Source of the DNA: Nitrospirota bacterium
GTDB taxonomy: Bacteria; Nitrospirota; Thermodesulfovibrionia; Thermodesulfovibrionales; UBA1546
Length of the DNA stretch: 47,036 bases
NCBI GenBank assembly: GCA_016208915.1
Contig: JACQXE010000021.1
Location: 1 to 47,036 of the forward strand
Direction of reading: 5' to 3'
Positions 34,977 to 42,674 of the stretch are shown in pieces; the first letter of the stretch is position 1, and each line of letters opens with the position of its first letter. The translations under genes and the position numbers were made by a program. A model generated the notes under the pieces. It made no database searches. It was not told where the DNA came from and was given only the letters and a program-made list of their open reading frames with translations.

Positions 34977-35792
34977 CTATCTCTTCAATCTCTCAAGAAC
35001 CTTTTGTACATCTTCCCATACGAGCCATTTATCCTTGGGATTTCTCAAAAGATATGCAGGGTGAAATGTTGGCATCAGCGGAATATCACAATACTCATAA
35101 AATCTGCCCCTGAGCTTGCTTATAGGAACATTAGAGCCGGTCAGCGTCTGTGAAGCTATACGCCCGAGTGATACTATGACCGTCGGAGAGATTATCTCTA
35201 TCTGTCGTTGAACAAATTGCCTGCATGCATTCATCTCGTCTTCTTCCGGGTCACGGTTGAAAGGAGGCCTGCACTTCACTATATTAGCTATATAAACATC
35301 TTCTCTTTTGAATCCCATCTTCTCTATAAGCCGTGTAAGAAGCTGGCCGGCATCACCGACAAATGGCCTTCCCTGTATGTCTTCTTCCCTGCCCGGGCCT
35401 TCTCCGATAAACATTATCTCTGTGTTTAAATTGCCTTCTCCAAAAACAATATTAGCTCTTCCTTTTGAAAGCTTGCATCTTTGACAGTCGCCTATTTCTT
35501 CACGCAATGCCTTTAAGTCAGACATTTTCTGTTCTGAGTTTGGTCTCCTCATCAACCCGCCTGCGGCGAGAGATTGGAGTTCAGAGTTTTGTTTTTTGCT
35601 TGAAACTTGGGACTTGTCTCCTCGGCGACTCGTTCTCCTCGGCGTCTCTTCGGCGACCCGTCCGAGGCGGGAATCCGCCTGAGTGCGGACCTGAGGCGAG
35701 AAACTTGAAACTGTTTTTATCGGCAGTCTCTCAATCCCCATCGCCTGATAAAACTCAAGCACGCTTTTAATATCTCCTACAAAATCTTTCAT
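34977..35792 (-). CDS. udg: Type 4 uracil-DNA glycosylase (FeS)
   Basis: 271 aa. Removes uracil from DNA; 4Fe-4S family 4. Catalytic domain starts near residue 90: REEIGDCQRCKLSKGRANIVF, GEGPGREEDIQGRPFVGDAG, IVKCRPPFNRDPEEDEMNAC, and FHPAYLLRNPKDKW. The extra N-terminal region (residues about 30-88, Arg/Ser/Gln-rich) is encoded by dispersed repeats and is not part of the fold. It begins the udg-ubiX-glgB run; the 123-bp cloverleaf repeat lies just upstream. Confidence 0.93.
   Translation of the reverse strand: MKDFVGDIKSVLEFYQAMGIERLPIKTVSSFSPQVRTQADSRLGRVAEETPRRTSRRGDKSQVSSKKQNSELQSLAAGGLMRRPNSEQKMSDLKALREEIGDCQRCKLSKGRANIVFGEGNLNTEIMFIGEGPGREEDIQGRPFVGDAGQLLTRLIEKMGFKREDVYIANIVKCRPPFNRDPEEDEMNACRQFVQRQIEIISPTVIVSLGRIASQTLTGSNVPISKLRGRFYEYCDIPLMPTFHPAYLLRNPKDKWLVWEDVQKVLERLKR
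35530..35712 (-). repeat. Composite dispersed repeat in frame within udg
   Basis: Contains GGAGTTCAGAGTTTTG and CTTGAAACTTGGGACTTG words plus several CTCCTCGGCGACTCG- and TCCGAGGCGG-like short palindromes. The same words appear in the nnrDE repeat and in the intergenic repeat at 46352-46484. All of it is translated as a roughly 60-residue linker (for example RVAEETPRRTSRRGDKSQ) without a stop. Confidence 0.65.
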
Positions 35793-35803
35793 TTTTAATA
35801 TTT

Positions 35804-35926
35804 AACAGGCTGGATATGATATTTAAGCGGATTTATTTTGCCGTATAATCCGCCGAAGCGGATAGGCAAAATACCTCGGAAGCCGCAAGGCCGAGAATGA
35901 TGCGAAAATATCATATCCAGCCTGTT
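35804..35926. repeat. Cloverleaf-like inverted repeat element
   Basis: Perfect 21-nt terminal inverted repeats (35804-35824 and 35906-35926; core GGCTGGATATGATAT) enclose two smaller hairpins: ATTTTGCC...GGCAAAAT with an inner TCCGC/GCGGA, and CTCGG...CCGAG. The right arm touches the nadK stop codon. Form and size fit a MITE or a structured repeat; no ORF inside. It separates nadK from udg on the same strand. Confidence 0.8.
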
Positions 35927-36777
35927 TATCTTTCTCCCCATTTTAGCTTTGTCCTCAGCACATGAAAATAGTCCCTTTCAGACGGAACAAGAAGCCGGGT
36001 TTTGAAAGGCGACTTTTGAATCTCGACAATATCATCCTTTTTCAGAGAAAATCCAACCTGACCATCAAGCGTAAGAAAAACATCTTCGCCCTGAGATTTG
36101 AGAACAACCTCAACAATAACATCATCCGGCAGAACAATAGGCCTGTTTGTTAGAATATGCGGGCATATAGGAGTAAGTATTAAATTATTAAGCGTAGGAT
36201 AAAGAATAGGTCCGCCTGCAGATAATGAGTATCCTGTTGAACCTGTCGGCGTTGAAACAATAATGCCGTCTGCCTTGAATATAGTTACATAGGCTTTGTT
36301 TATATATGTCTCAAAATCTATAATCCTTGCAAGGGCTCCTTTATTTACAACAACATCATTGAGCACAGTATATTCTGCAACCTTCTGAGTCTTTCTGAAT
36401 ACGCTTGCTGTCAGCATTATCCTCTCTTCAACAGATGATTTTCCTGATATAACTTTCTCCATTGCATCAAAAAGCACGTCTTTATGAACCTCTGTTATAA
36501 ACCCTAGACCGCCGAGATTTATGCCGAGTATCGGGATTCCACTCTCGCATACAAGCCGCGCAACATTGAGCATTGTCCCGTCTCCGCCTAAAACAATTAT
36601 TATATCAGCAAGGGAAGGTATTTCTTCTCGTTTATAGCCTTTTATGTTCAGCAGCGATGCTGTTGCGTCGTCTAAAAAGACGTCAATCCCTTTATCCTTA
36701 AGCCAGGGCAGAAGATCTTTCAGCATATCAAGCGGCTCAGGCCTTCCAGCCTTACATATAATTCCAGCTTTTTTCAT
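35926..36777 (-). CDS. nadK: NAD kinase
   Basis: 283 aa. Phosphorylates NAD to NADP. IVLGGDGTMLNVARL (GGDG motif), GINLGGLGFITEV, LNDVVVNKGALARI (NDVV) and STPTGSTGYSLSAGGPIL are all present. The start overlaps the tsaE end by 26 bases; the stop codon abuts the cloverleaf repeat. Confidence 0.97.
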   Translation of the reverse strand: MKKAGIICKAGRPEPLDMLKDLLPWLKDKGIDVFLDDATASLLNIKGYKREEIPSLADIIIVLGGDGTMLNVARLVCESGIPILGINLGGLGFITEVHKDVLFDAMEKVISGKSSVEERIMLTASVFRKTQKVAEYTVLNDVVVNKGALARIIDFETYINKAYVTIFKADGIIVSTPTGSTGYSLSAGGPILYPTLNNLILTPICPHILTNRPIVLPDDVIVEVVLKSQGEDVFLTLDGQVGFSLKKDDIVEIQKSPFKTRLLVPSERDYFHVLRTKLKWGER

Positions 36778-37198
36778 CCATCCCCTCTATGGTTATATCT
36801 CTTGTATATTCATCTATAATATCAAATTTCACCCTTATAAAATCATCAGGAATCTTATTGAGCCGCTCTGCCCATTCAATCACGGTTATGCCCTCGCCAT
36901 AAATATAGTCCCATATGCCTATCTCGTCAATATCAGCATCCCTGTCGATCCTGTAGAGGTCAATGTGATACAATGGCACATCAATATTGTATTCTACTAC
37001 TATTGTAAAACTTGCACTTGCCACATCTTCCTCAGGAATATCCATTGCCTGCGCAATGCCCTTAACAAATGTTGTCTTTCCTGCGCCCATCTCTCCATAC
37101 AAGCATACAACATTTCCGGATCTCAGGAGCTTTCCAAGATTAAAGCCTATTATCTTAGTCTCATCAACACTTCTGCTCAAAAATTTGAACTGCTTCAT
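36752..37198 (-). CDS. tsaE: tRNA t6A biosynthesis ATPase TsaE
   Basis: 148 aa from the ATG at 37198 (KQFKFLSRSVDETK); the frame is open nine codons further upstream. P-loop LYGEMGAGKTTFVKGIAQAM, SASFTIVVEY, and LYHIDLYRIDRDADIDEIG with the Walker B-like IEWAERL. Needed for threonylcarbamoyladenosine synthesis, the modification that mtaB in this window further methylthiolates. Upstream neighbour is pgeF. Confidence 0.93.
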   Translation of the reverse strand: MKQFKFLSRSVDETKIIGFNLGKLLRSGNVVCLYGEMGAGKTTFVKGIAQAMDIPEEDVASASFTIVVEYNIDVPLYHIDLYRIDRDADIDEIGIWDYIYGEGITVIEWAERLNKIPDDFIRVKFDIIDEYTRDITIEGMDEKSWNYM

Positions 37199-37291
37199 TG
37201 CACTGTCGAACCCATGAGGGAACAATCTTTTCGCTCATTCTCGGTCGTTCCGCCCTCCGAGGTATTTTGTCTCTCGATCATTTTAATTTCT

Positions 37292-38065
37292 CTACTGTCG
37301 GAATACCTGCCTGCCGGCAGGCAGGTCGGCAAAATGATGCCGCTCAAAGACAATTCCCTCATGTGTCTGAAAAATTCCAATAAATCCTCCCTGTCTTCCG
37401 GTTGGCCCTTTTGTATATCTGTATGAATAAAACCTGTCAGGATTGCAGTGAGTGCACTCCTGTGAAATCCACAGATTTTCTTCAGGTATGCCCATAGAGA
37501 TGGCCTGATATTTATTTGCAGTTGCAAGATCAATATAAAAAATGTCATTTTTCTTTTTATAATAATCTCCAGAGCCTGTTGACTTCATGACCATTGCAAG
37601 CACTTCATATCCAACATTATAACAACACCATCTGATGCTCGGCCCAAAGGCAACCATAATGTCCTCCGGCACAGAATGAAACCTGTCGCATATCAATTTG
37701 ATAGTATTCTTTAGAATCCCTTCAGCTGTTCCGCGCCAGCCTGCATGAACAGCGCCTGCTACACCCTGCTGTTTATCATATAAAAGCATTGGGACACAAT
37801 CTGCAACCTGAATGCCTATTAAAATATTTTTTCTCTTTGTTATGACAGCGTCTGCAATCACCGGACTTAAATCATTTTCCAGCATCATAACCTTGCCGGT
37901 GTGTTTCTGAATTGGCAGATAGATATTGTTTTCTGAAATACCAATGTTTTTGAAAAGTTCAGTTGGATTACCGTTCAGCGGTTTAGTGGTGAAAAAAGCC
38001 TTTATGCTAAAGGCTTTAAGATTAAAGGGACTGATAATCATTTCCATAACAATGGAAATTAACAT
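37292..38065 (-). CDS. pgeF: PgeF/YfiH-family peptidoglycan editing factor / purine nucleoside phosphorylase-like protein
   Basis: 257 aa multicopper-oxidase-related (laccase domain) protein. YLPIQKHTGKVMML, IGIQVADCVPMLLYD, AGAVHAGWRGTAEGIL and FYSYRYTKGPTGRQGGFIG carry the family's metal-binding His and Cys. Family members normally end soon after GRQGGFIGI; here about 25 more residues follow, encoded by a palindromic repeat (HFADLPAGRQVFRQ). No clear ribosome site. Confidence 0.9.
   Translation of the reverse strand: MLISIVMEMIISPFNLKAFSIKAFFTTKPLNGNPTELFKNIGISENNIYLPIQKHTGKVMMLENDLSPVIADAVITKRKNILIGIQVADCVPMLLYDKQQGVAGAVHAGWRGTAEGILKNTIKLICDRFHSVPEDIMVAFGPSIRWCCYNVGYEVLAMVMKSTGSGDYYKKKNDIFYIDLATANKYQAISMGIPEENLWISQECTHCNPDRFYSYRYTKGPTGRQGGFIGIFQTHEGIVFERHHFADLPAGRQVFRQ
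37306..37327. repeat. CCTGCCTGCCGGCAGGCAGG palindrome at the pgeF 3' end
   Basis: A perfect 20-base palindrome embedded in ATTTTGCCG-like flanks that resemble the core of the cloverleaf element at 35.8 kb. It encodes the PAGRQ residues of the last pgeF codons and provides the sequence just before the stop. Confidence 0.7.
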
Positions 38066-38104
38066 ATTTCGTATCAGAAAAAAAAGCCTTAGAAGAATAA
38101 AAAA

Positions 38105-38719
38105 CTATATTTGTTTTGCATATTTTAAGCTTTTTTTCCACCTCTTTAGCGCTGCAAAGTCATCTATGTCATACCATCTCGGCAGCAACGAATATCTTAT
38201 TCCCTCCCTATCCGCAATAGAAACAGTCTCATCCAATACACTGTCGCTTCCCCATGTTATATTTTCAAAAATTGTATTGACCGGCTTCTTCATGCCTATC
38301 AAATAGTAACCACCGTCTTCTGACGGTCCTATTGTAAGGTCGGAAAAATCAAGCTGCTTAAACGCTTCTCTCAAAAAATCAAGAGGCAGATCAGGAATAT
38401 CGCTGCCTGTTATTACAGTCTTTTTATATCCTTTTCGAAAAAGCCATTCAAACGCATTCAGCATGCGGTCACCCAGGTTACTGCCTTTTTGCGGCAAACA
38501 GGTCAATATTTTCAAAAAATCAGGTTTAGGAATCGTGCCTTCATAAAAGCCATAAAAATCTATATTGTTTAGTTTAAAAAAACCATAAACAGTGGAGCAA
38601 AGCATAAGTTTATACTCATTTAATGCAGCATGTTTACCTATTTCTTTAGCAAGTCTTGTCTTGACCTTACCATATTCGGGGATTCTGAAAAAGATTCCTA
38701 ATGCAGATCTGTTATTCAT
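38105..38719 (-). CDS. TIGR04282-family glycosyltransferase
   Basis: 204 aa nucleotide-diphospho-sugar transferase of the family found in arsenosugar gene sets. ALGIFFRIPEYGKVKTRLAKEIG corresponds to the family N-terminus, VITGSDIPDLPLDFL to the metal-binding motif, and LTIGPSEDGGYYLIGM to the acceptor region. Its start overlaps the end of the FeS/VTT gene by 8 bases, so it is the last gene of that run. No arsenic methylase gene is seen nearby. Confidence 0.88.
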   Translation of the reverse strand: MNNRSALGIFFRIPEYGKVKTRLAKEIGKHAALNEYKLMLCSTVYGFFKLNNIDFYGFYEGTIPKPDFLKILTCLPQKGSNLGDRMLNAFEWLFRKGYKKTVITGSDIPDLPLDFLREAFKQLDFSDLTIGPSEDGGYYLIGMKKPVNTIFENITWGSDSVLDETVSIADREGIRYSLLPRWYDIDDFAALKRWKKSLKYAKQI

Positions 38720-40433
38720 CTCTTGCAGGAAAAAGCCTCTTTATCATAGGCTTAAAGGCAATAGGCAAAACCAATGCAGCAGAAGCTATCAAAATACCAA
38801 GGATAATCCCTTTCATGTTGCCTTTTAGTATCAACTCTCCCATTGAACTTCCAAATGCAACATAGGCTATACATGCAGGCAGCATAAAAATAAAGGTGCT
38901 CCAGAGGTAACAAAAAAATGTTATAGGGGTTATCCCAAAAAGGTAATTAAGAACAGGAAATGGAAAGATGGGAACTATTCTTGTAAATGCCACTGCCTTC
39001 CAGCCATGTTTTTCTACTCTTTCTTCAAGCCACTGCCATTGGGAATAATTAAAACGTTCTTTTATTGTATCACCCATTATATAGCGTGATAGCAAGAATG
39101 CAATAGATGCGCCTATGGTTGCGCCTGTTATAGAAAATAGGACTCCCCAAAAGGGTCCCCATAAAAAGCCTGCGCCGAGGGTTAAGGGAAGGCTCGGAAT
39201 AAAAAGGCTTGGACCAATGGAATAAAGAAGGATAAACAGTAAAGGCGCTGAAAATCTGTATTGCTGTATAAATCCCAGTATGGATTCCGCAGAAAAATAT
39301 CCGTGCCTTCTTAAATATGTAGAAATGATGATTAAAAAAACTACAGCGATACTTAAAAGCAATTTCTTGTTTAATCTCCGGCTCATAGAAAGTGAAAACC
39401 TGTTTATCCATTTTTTACCGGAAGAAACAGGTTTTTCCAACGGCTTTATTCCAGAAATAAATTCAAGTAAATGATATGCCTTTTTGCCGTTCTCCAAAAA
39501 TCTGTTTTTACATCCCATGCAATAGGTGACGATAGGAATAGCTGAATTGGCGAATGAGTTAATCGGTGAGTGATCTGATTTTCGAACAGCCTTATCAGTA
39601 AATTCTTCAGACAATTTTTTTGATATAGCGTTTATACCTCCGCCCAATCCGCAGCATGATGGAATGGCTGATTCTTTTATTTCAGAGGCATAAACTCTTA
39701 GCTGCTCTTTTGCCTTATTCCTTATCTCCTCAAATCTGTATGCAGGACATGGATGGTGAAGGAAGACAGGCGAATCAGTAAATCGGTTAATTTGTAAATC
39801 TGAGACGGGCAGGATCTCGAGGATATGTTCAACCTTTATTTCAGGCATAAAGAGTGAAAAGATCTTTTGACAATTAGCACAGCCTGTGATAATGTGATTT
39901 ATCTTATGTTTTTTTAGCCTTTCTCTTATCCTTTCTGATGCAGCCTTTACACTGTTGATATCTCCTATTTGATATAGAGGATCAAAACAGCAATCGAGGG
40001 CTATTCCGAGCTTTTTGTTTAAATGCCGGGTAAGGAGATTAACTATCCTTTTTACGATTTGAGGGCTCATGCCGGCCAGGGCACATCCAGGCCAGAAGAC
40101 AGTATCTGATACAGAATAATAAGAGAATGGGAATCTATGACCTTTGTCAGCAAATTTACGGGCTGAATTTACTTTATCTTTCACGCCGTCAGAGATTAGG
40201 CCGCTCTTTATTAATTGATATTTTTTCTCTAAAAACGCCTCTGACGGAGAAAGTTTTTGTGGACATATATGTGTACAGGCATTGCAGTTTGTGCAGTAAA
40301 AGACATTTTCCTGTGCTTCAAAAATAATCTTGTCAGGCGCGCCATATTTACTTAAAAACGGGCATGCTGTCTTACATATATCACAAGAAATGCATCCTTC
40401 TGTAAATGTATCAATTACTGATGCTCTGCTCAT
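38712..40433 (-). CDS. Fusion of a CCG/4Fe-4S domain protein and a VTT (DedA-like) membrane domain
   Basis: Start ATG at 40433 overlaps the preceding gene's end by 23 bases. Residues about 10-60 carry two 4Fe-4S motifs (CISCDICKTACP and CTNCNACTHICP); residues 100-330 have CCG-type cysteines (GCANCQKIF, HHPCPAYR, IPSCCGLGGG, YCMGCKNRF), as in heterodisulfide-reductase-D-like subunits. After about residue 345 come six membrane segments with VTT/TVP38 marks (FIPSLPLTLGAGFLWGPFWG, GATIGASIAFLLSRY, VAFTRIVPIFPFPVLNYLFG). I know these as separate proteins; the join suggests redox control of a membrane lipid or ion process. Confidence 0.9.
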   Translation of the reverse strand: MSRASVIDTFTEGCISCDICKTACPFLSKYGAPDKIIFEAQENVFYCTNCNACTHICPQKLSPSEAFLEKKYQLIKSGLISDGVKDKVNSARKFADKGHRFPFSYYSVSDTVFWPGCALAGMSPQIVKRIVNLLTRHLNKKLGIALDCCFDPLYQIGDINSVKAASERIRERLKKHKINHIITGCANCQKIFSLFMPEIKVEHILEILPVSDLQINRFTDSPVFLHHPCPAYRFEEIRNKAKEQLRVYASEIKESAIPSCCGLGGGINAISKKLSEEFTDKAVRKSDHSPINSFANSAIPIVTYCMGCKNRFLENGKKAYHLLEFISGIKPLEKPVSSGKKWINRFSLSMSRRLNKKLLLSIAVVFLIIISTYLRRHGYFSAESILGFIQQYRFSAPLLFILLYSIGPSLFIPSLPLTLGAGFLWGPFWGVLFSITGATIGASIAFLLSRYIMGDTIKERFNYSQWQWLEERVEKHGWKAVAFTRIVPIFPFPVLNYLFGITPITFFCYLWSTFIFMLPACIAYVAFGSSMGELILKGNMKGIILGILIASAALVLPIAFKPMIKRLFPARDE

Positions 40434-41457
40434 AATCAAAATCCATTGGCATATGTTGACCTCGCTTGTTGCCGTAGAATCTCGAGGGACCAGAAAGAAC
40501 ATCCCATTCTGCTTCTTTAAAAATCTGTCTGCATTGTTCTACGGTCAAGCCCCGTTTCTGTTGCGTTTCTTTTTCTGTATCACGGGGATTTGCTCCTGTC
40601 TCTGCCCAGATGATATTAGCGCCGGAAGACACACCAACAACATTTGGCTCATGTGTACAATTGCCTGGTATGCTGTAACCGGTTGCAAGCCTGACAACAG
40701 CAAGAATATGCGCCATTCTTGACTGAGAAACCTGTCCATATTTTGCCAATCCTGTCCCTGAAATAGGAGTTCTGCGCATTGCTCCGCTAAACACAGGTTT
40801 TATATCTCGAGTAATAACTGTTTTTTCAACAAGTTCATCTGTTGAATGTTCAGAGCCTACAGGCTCAACGCATGTGCCTATAAGCAGGCCTGCCTCCATT
40901 GCGTTTTTGAAGGTTTGCAATCTTTTTTTAGGAGAAATCGTCGTGTCCCTCCCCTCTCCCATCCTTATTGCATGATAAATTCCTGTAAAACCCACATCCT
41001 TTAATCTCTTTGCCTCATTTTCAGAAAAATCATCTATATTTGCTATAAGGACCGTATCAGGTTTTAATGACATTCTTACTTCCTGAGATTTCTCAATAAA
41101 TCTGTTAAATGGATATCCGGCTGTTGTCATAAGATATATGGCATTTGCTCCATCGGATTCAAATCCTTTTGCCCGTGCTACAACATCCTCGATTAGTAAT
41201 TCTTCAGTCCCAGAAAACACACTATTGCATACGGCAAATGAACAAAACCTACAATTACGAGGACATGGAGATATATTCAGCCCAATCTGTGCATGAATTT
41301 CAGCGAGACTGCCGCACGCTTTATCACAGACCTGCCTTGCTGTAGACTGTATTAAAGACGAATCATAAGAAAACAAGGGGACATCAAATAACATAGCTAT
41401 CTCATCTGGTTTGAGCAATTTACCCGATAACGCATTCTCAACGATTTTTCTGACCAT
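40411..41457 (-). CDS. BioB-like radical SAM enzyme
   Basis: 348 aa. Radical SAM cluster CPRNCRFCSFAVCN near residue 63. The order of motifs (IYLMTTAGYPFNR, GIYHAIRMGEGRDTTISP, GTCVEPVGSEHST) resembles biotin-synthase-like proteins with a C-terminal BATS-type region, but it is not close to true BioB and there is no biotin gene here. Substrate unknown. In the yedF-to-glycosyltransferase run it is the likely chemistry-performing step. Confidence 0.87.
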   Translation of the reverse strand: MVRKIVENALSGKLLKPDEIAMLFDVPLFSYDSSLIQSTARQVCDKACGSLAEIHAQIGLNISPCPRNCRFCSFAVCNSVFSGTEELLIEDVVARAKGFESDGANAIYLMTTAGYPFNRFIEKSQEVRMSLKPDTVLIANIDDFSENEAKRLKDVGFTGIYHAIRMGEGRDTTISPKKRLQTFKNAMEAGLLIGTCVEPVGSEHSTDELVEKTVITRDIKPVFSGAMRRTPISGTGLAKYGQVSQSRMAHILAVVRLATGYSIPGNCTHEPNVVGVSSGANIIWAETGANPRDTEKETQQKRGLTVEQCRQIFKEAEWDVLSGPSRFYGNKRGQHMPMDFDYEQSISN

Positions 41458-41477
41458 GTTTTATCTATCCTCTTATT

Positions 41478-42230
41478 TTATTTATATAATTTTATAAGCC
41501 TGAAAGGACTGACGCCCAAAAGAAAAAGAATGGCTAACAGGACATTTCTTAAGCTCACAACTATTGGTGAAAAATAAAATCCTTTTTTAATGCGTCTTGA
41601 GGATGCTGTTACACTATATGGTAGATACTTTAGCCTGCCTAATCTTCTGAGCCTGACTGCCATATCAATATCTTCAAGAAATGGATATTCTCTAAAGCCG
41701 CCAATTGCCTCAAAAATATCTTTCTTTATGAATATAGCCTGATCTCCATAAGGCAGCAAAAACAGCTTTGCTCTCAGATTTGCAAAGGCTTCTACAAATC
41801 TCGTTGAGATAGAATCATCATCAAACTTCAGCCTGAAAAAACCACCAATATAATTCTTTTTGTCATTCCTGCCCCGTATCGGGGTACTGGGTAAACTCCA
41901 GCAGGAATCCAGCATTTCTGTAAAAATTGCTTTTGGATTCCCGTTTGCACGGGAATGACAATTAAATATTGAGTCAGCATGTAGAAATAATAATATATCT
42001 CCCTTTGATATAGAGGCGCCCCTGTTCATCTGGATGCCTCTTCCCTTTGGAGAATTTATGACAACTGCTCCTGCATTTAAGGCAATTTCCCTTGTCCTGT
42101 CAATACTTCCTCCGTCAACAACAATAATCTCAAGGGGGTCAAGTCTTTTAGCAGATTCTATGCAGGACCTTATATTTTCTTCTTCATTAATCGCAGGTAC
42201 TATAACCGATAAAGATATTTTGTTCTTCAA
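41478..42230 (-). CDS. TIGR04283-family glycosyltransferase with repeat insertion
   Basis: 250 aa GT-A family 2 enzyme: LSVIVPAINEEENIRSCIES, EIIVVDGGSIDRTREIA, GRGIQMNRGASISKGDILLF, LHADSIF and IGGFFRLKFDDDS. Terminal hydrophobic segment VLLAILFLLGVSPFRLIKLY. About 36 residues between HADSIF and IGGFF (NCHSRANGNPKAIF... RGRNDKK) come from a dispersed repeat. TIGR04283 enzymes usually pair with TIGR04282 ones, as here. Confidence 0.9.
   Translation of the reverse strand: MKNKISLSVIVPAINEEENIRSCIESAKRLDPLEIIVVDGGSIDRTREIALNAGAVVINSPKGRGIQMNRGASISKGDILLFLHADSIFNCHSRANGNPKAIFTEMLDSCWSLPSTPIRGRNDKKNYIGGFFRLKFDDDSISTRFVEAFANLRAKLFLLPYGDQAIFIKKDIFEAIGGFREYPFLEDIDMAVRLRRLGRLKYLPYSVTASSRRIKKGFYFSPIVVSLRNVLLAILFLLGVSPFRLIKLYK
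41861..41959. repeat. 99-base dispersed inverted repeat in frame within a glycosyltransferase
   Basis: Ends GTCATTCCTGCCCC and CGGGAATGAC pair, the classic GTCATTCC...GGAATGAC element; a related copy is intergenic at 46352-46484. The length, 99 bases, is exactly 33 codons, and no stop occurs in the frame used. Confidence 0.8.
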
Positions 42231-42234
42231 ACCC

Positions 42235-42651
42235 TTATCTGCCTTTTTCGAGCATTTCCTTATAAGGCCAGCCTGCTATTCCAGCTTCTAAAATGTATAG
42301 CCTATTTTCAGATATCCCTTTTGATTTCAGATAATCATAAGTATTGCCGGCGCCCTTTTTACCCCTTGGGCAGACAATTACAACATTGTCTTTTGAGCCT
42401 TTTACCTTTAGGATTACTGCATCAAGCCTTTTTTTCTCTTCTTCTGCCATTGCAGGGAATGCATTTGTTTCAATAGAGCCTTTAAAATAATGTTTCTCAA
42501 ATTCTGACGCAGGCTGAATGTCAACAATGATAACAGGCTTTTTGTCTTCAAGCCATTGTTTGAAGACCTCAGGCTTTACATAATTTTCAGCAAAGGCTGA
42601 AGTTGTCAATACAAAGACAAATGCCATTATCATCAGAACACACTTTTTCAT
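42235..42651 (-). CDS. Exported rhodanese-like sulfurtransferase
   Basis: 138 aa. The ATG at 42651 has GGAGG six bases upstream. Signal peptide VLMIMAFVFVLTTSAFA. Single rhodanese domain with VIIVDIQPASEFEKHYFKGS and the active-site Cys in IVCPRGKKGAGNTYDYL. Probably acts in the periplasm on thiols or sulfur/selenium compounds. Lies 4 bases before the TIGR04283 gene. Confidence 0.9.
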   Translation of the reverse strand: MKKCVLMIMAFVFVLTTSAFAENYVKPEVFKQWLEDKKPVIIVDIQPASEFEKHYFKGSIETNAFPAMAEEEKKRLDAVILKVKGSKDNVVIVCPRGKKGAGNTYDYLKSKGISENRLYILEAGIAGWPYKEMLEKGR

Positions 42652-42674
42652 AAACAACCTCCGATATTAATTTC

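Noticed and set aside
40411-41457. Assignment of the radical SAM gene as biotin synthase bioB
   Set aside because: The cluster motif fits the superfamily but flanking motifs differ from true BioB, and no other biotin genes are nearby.
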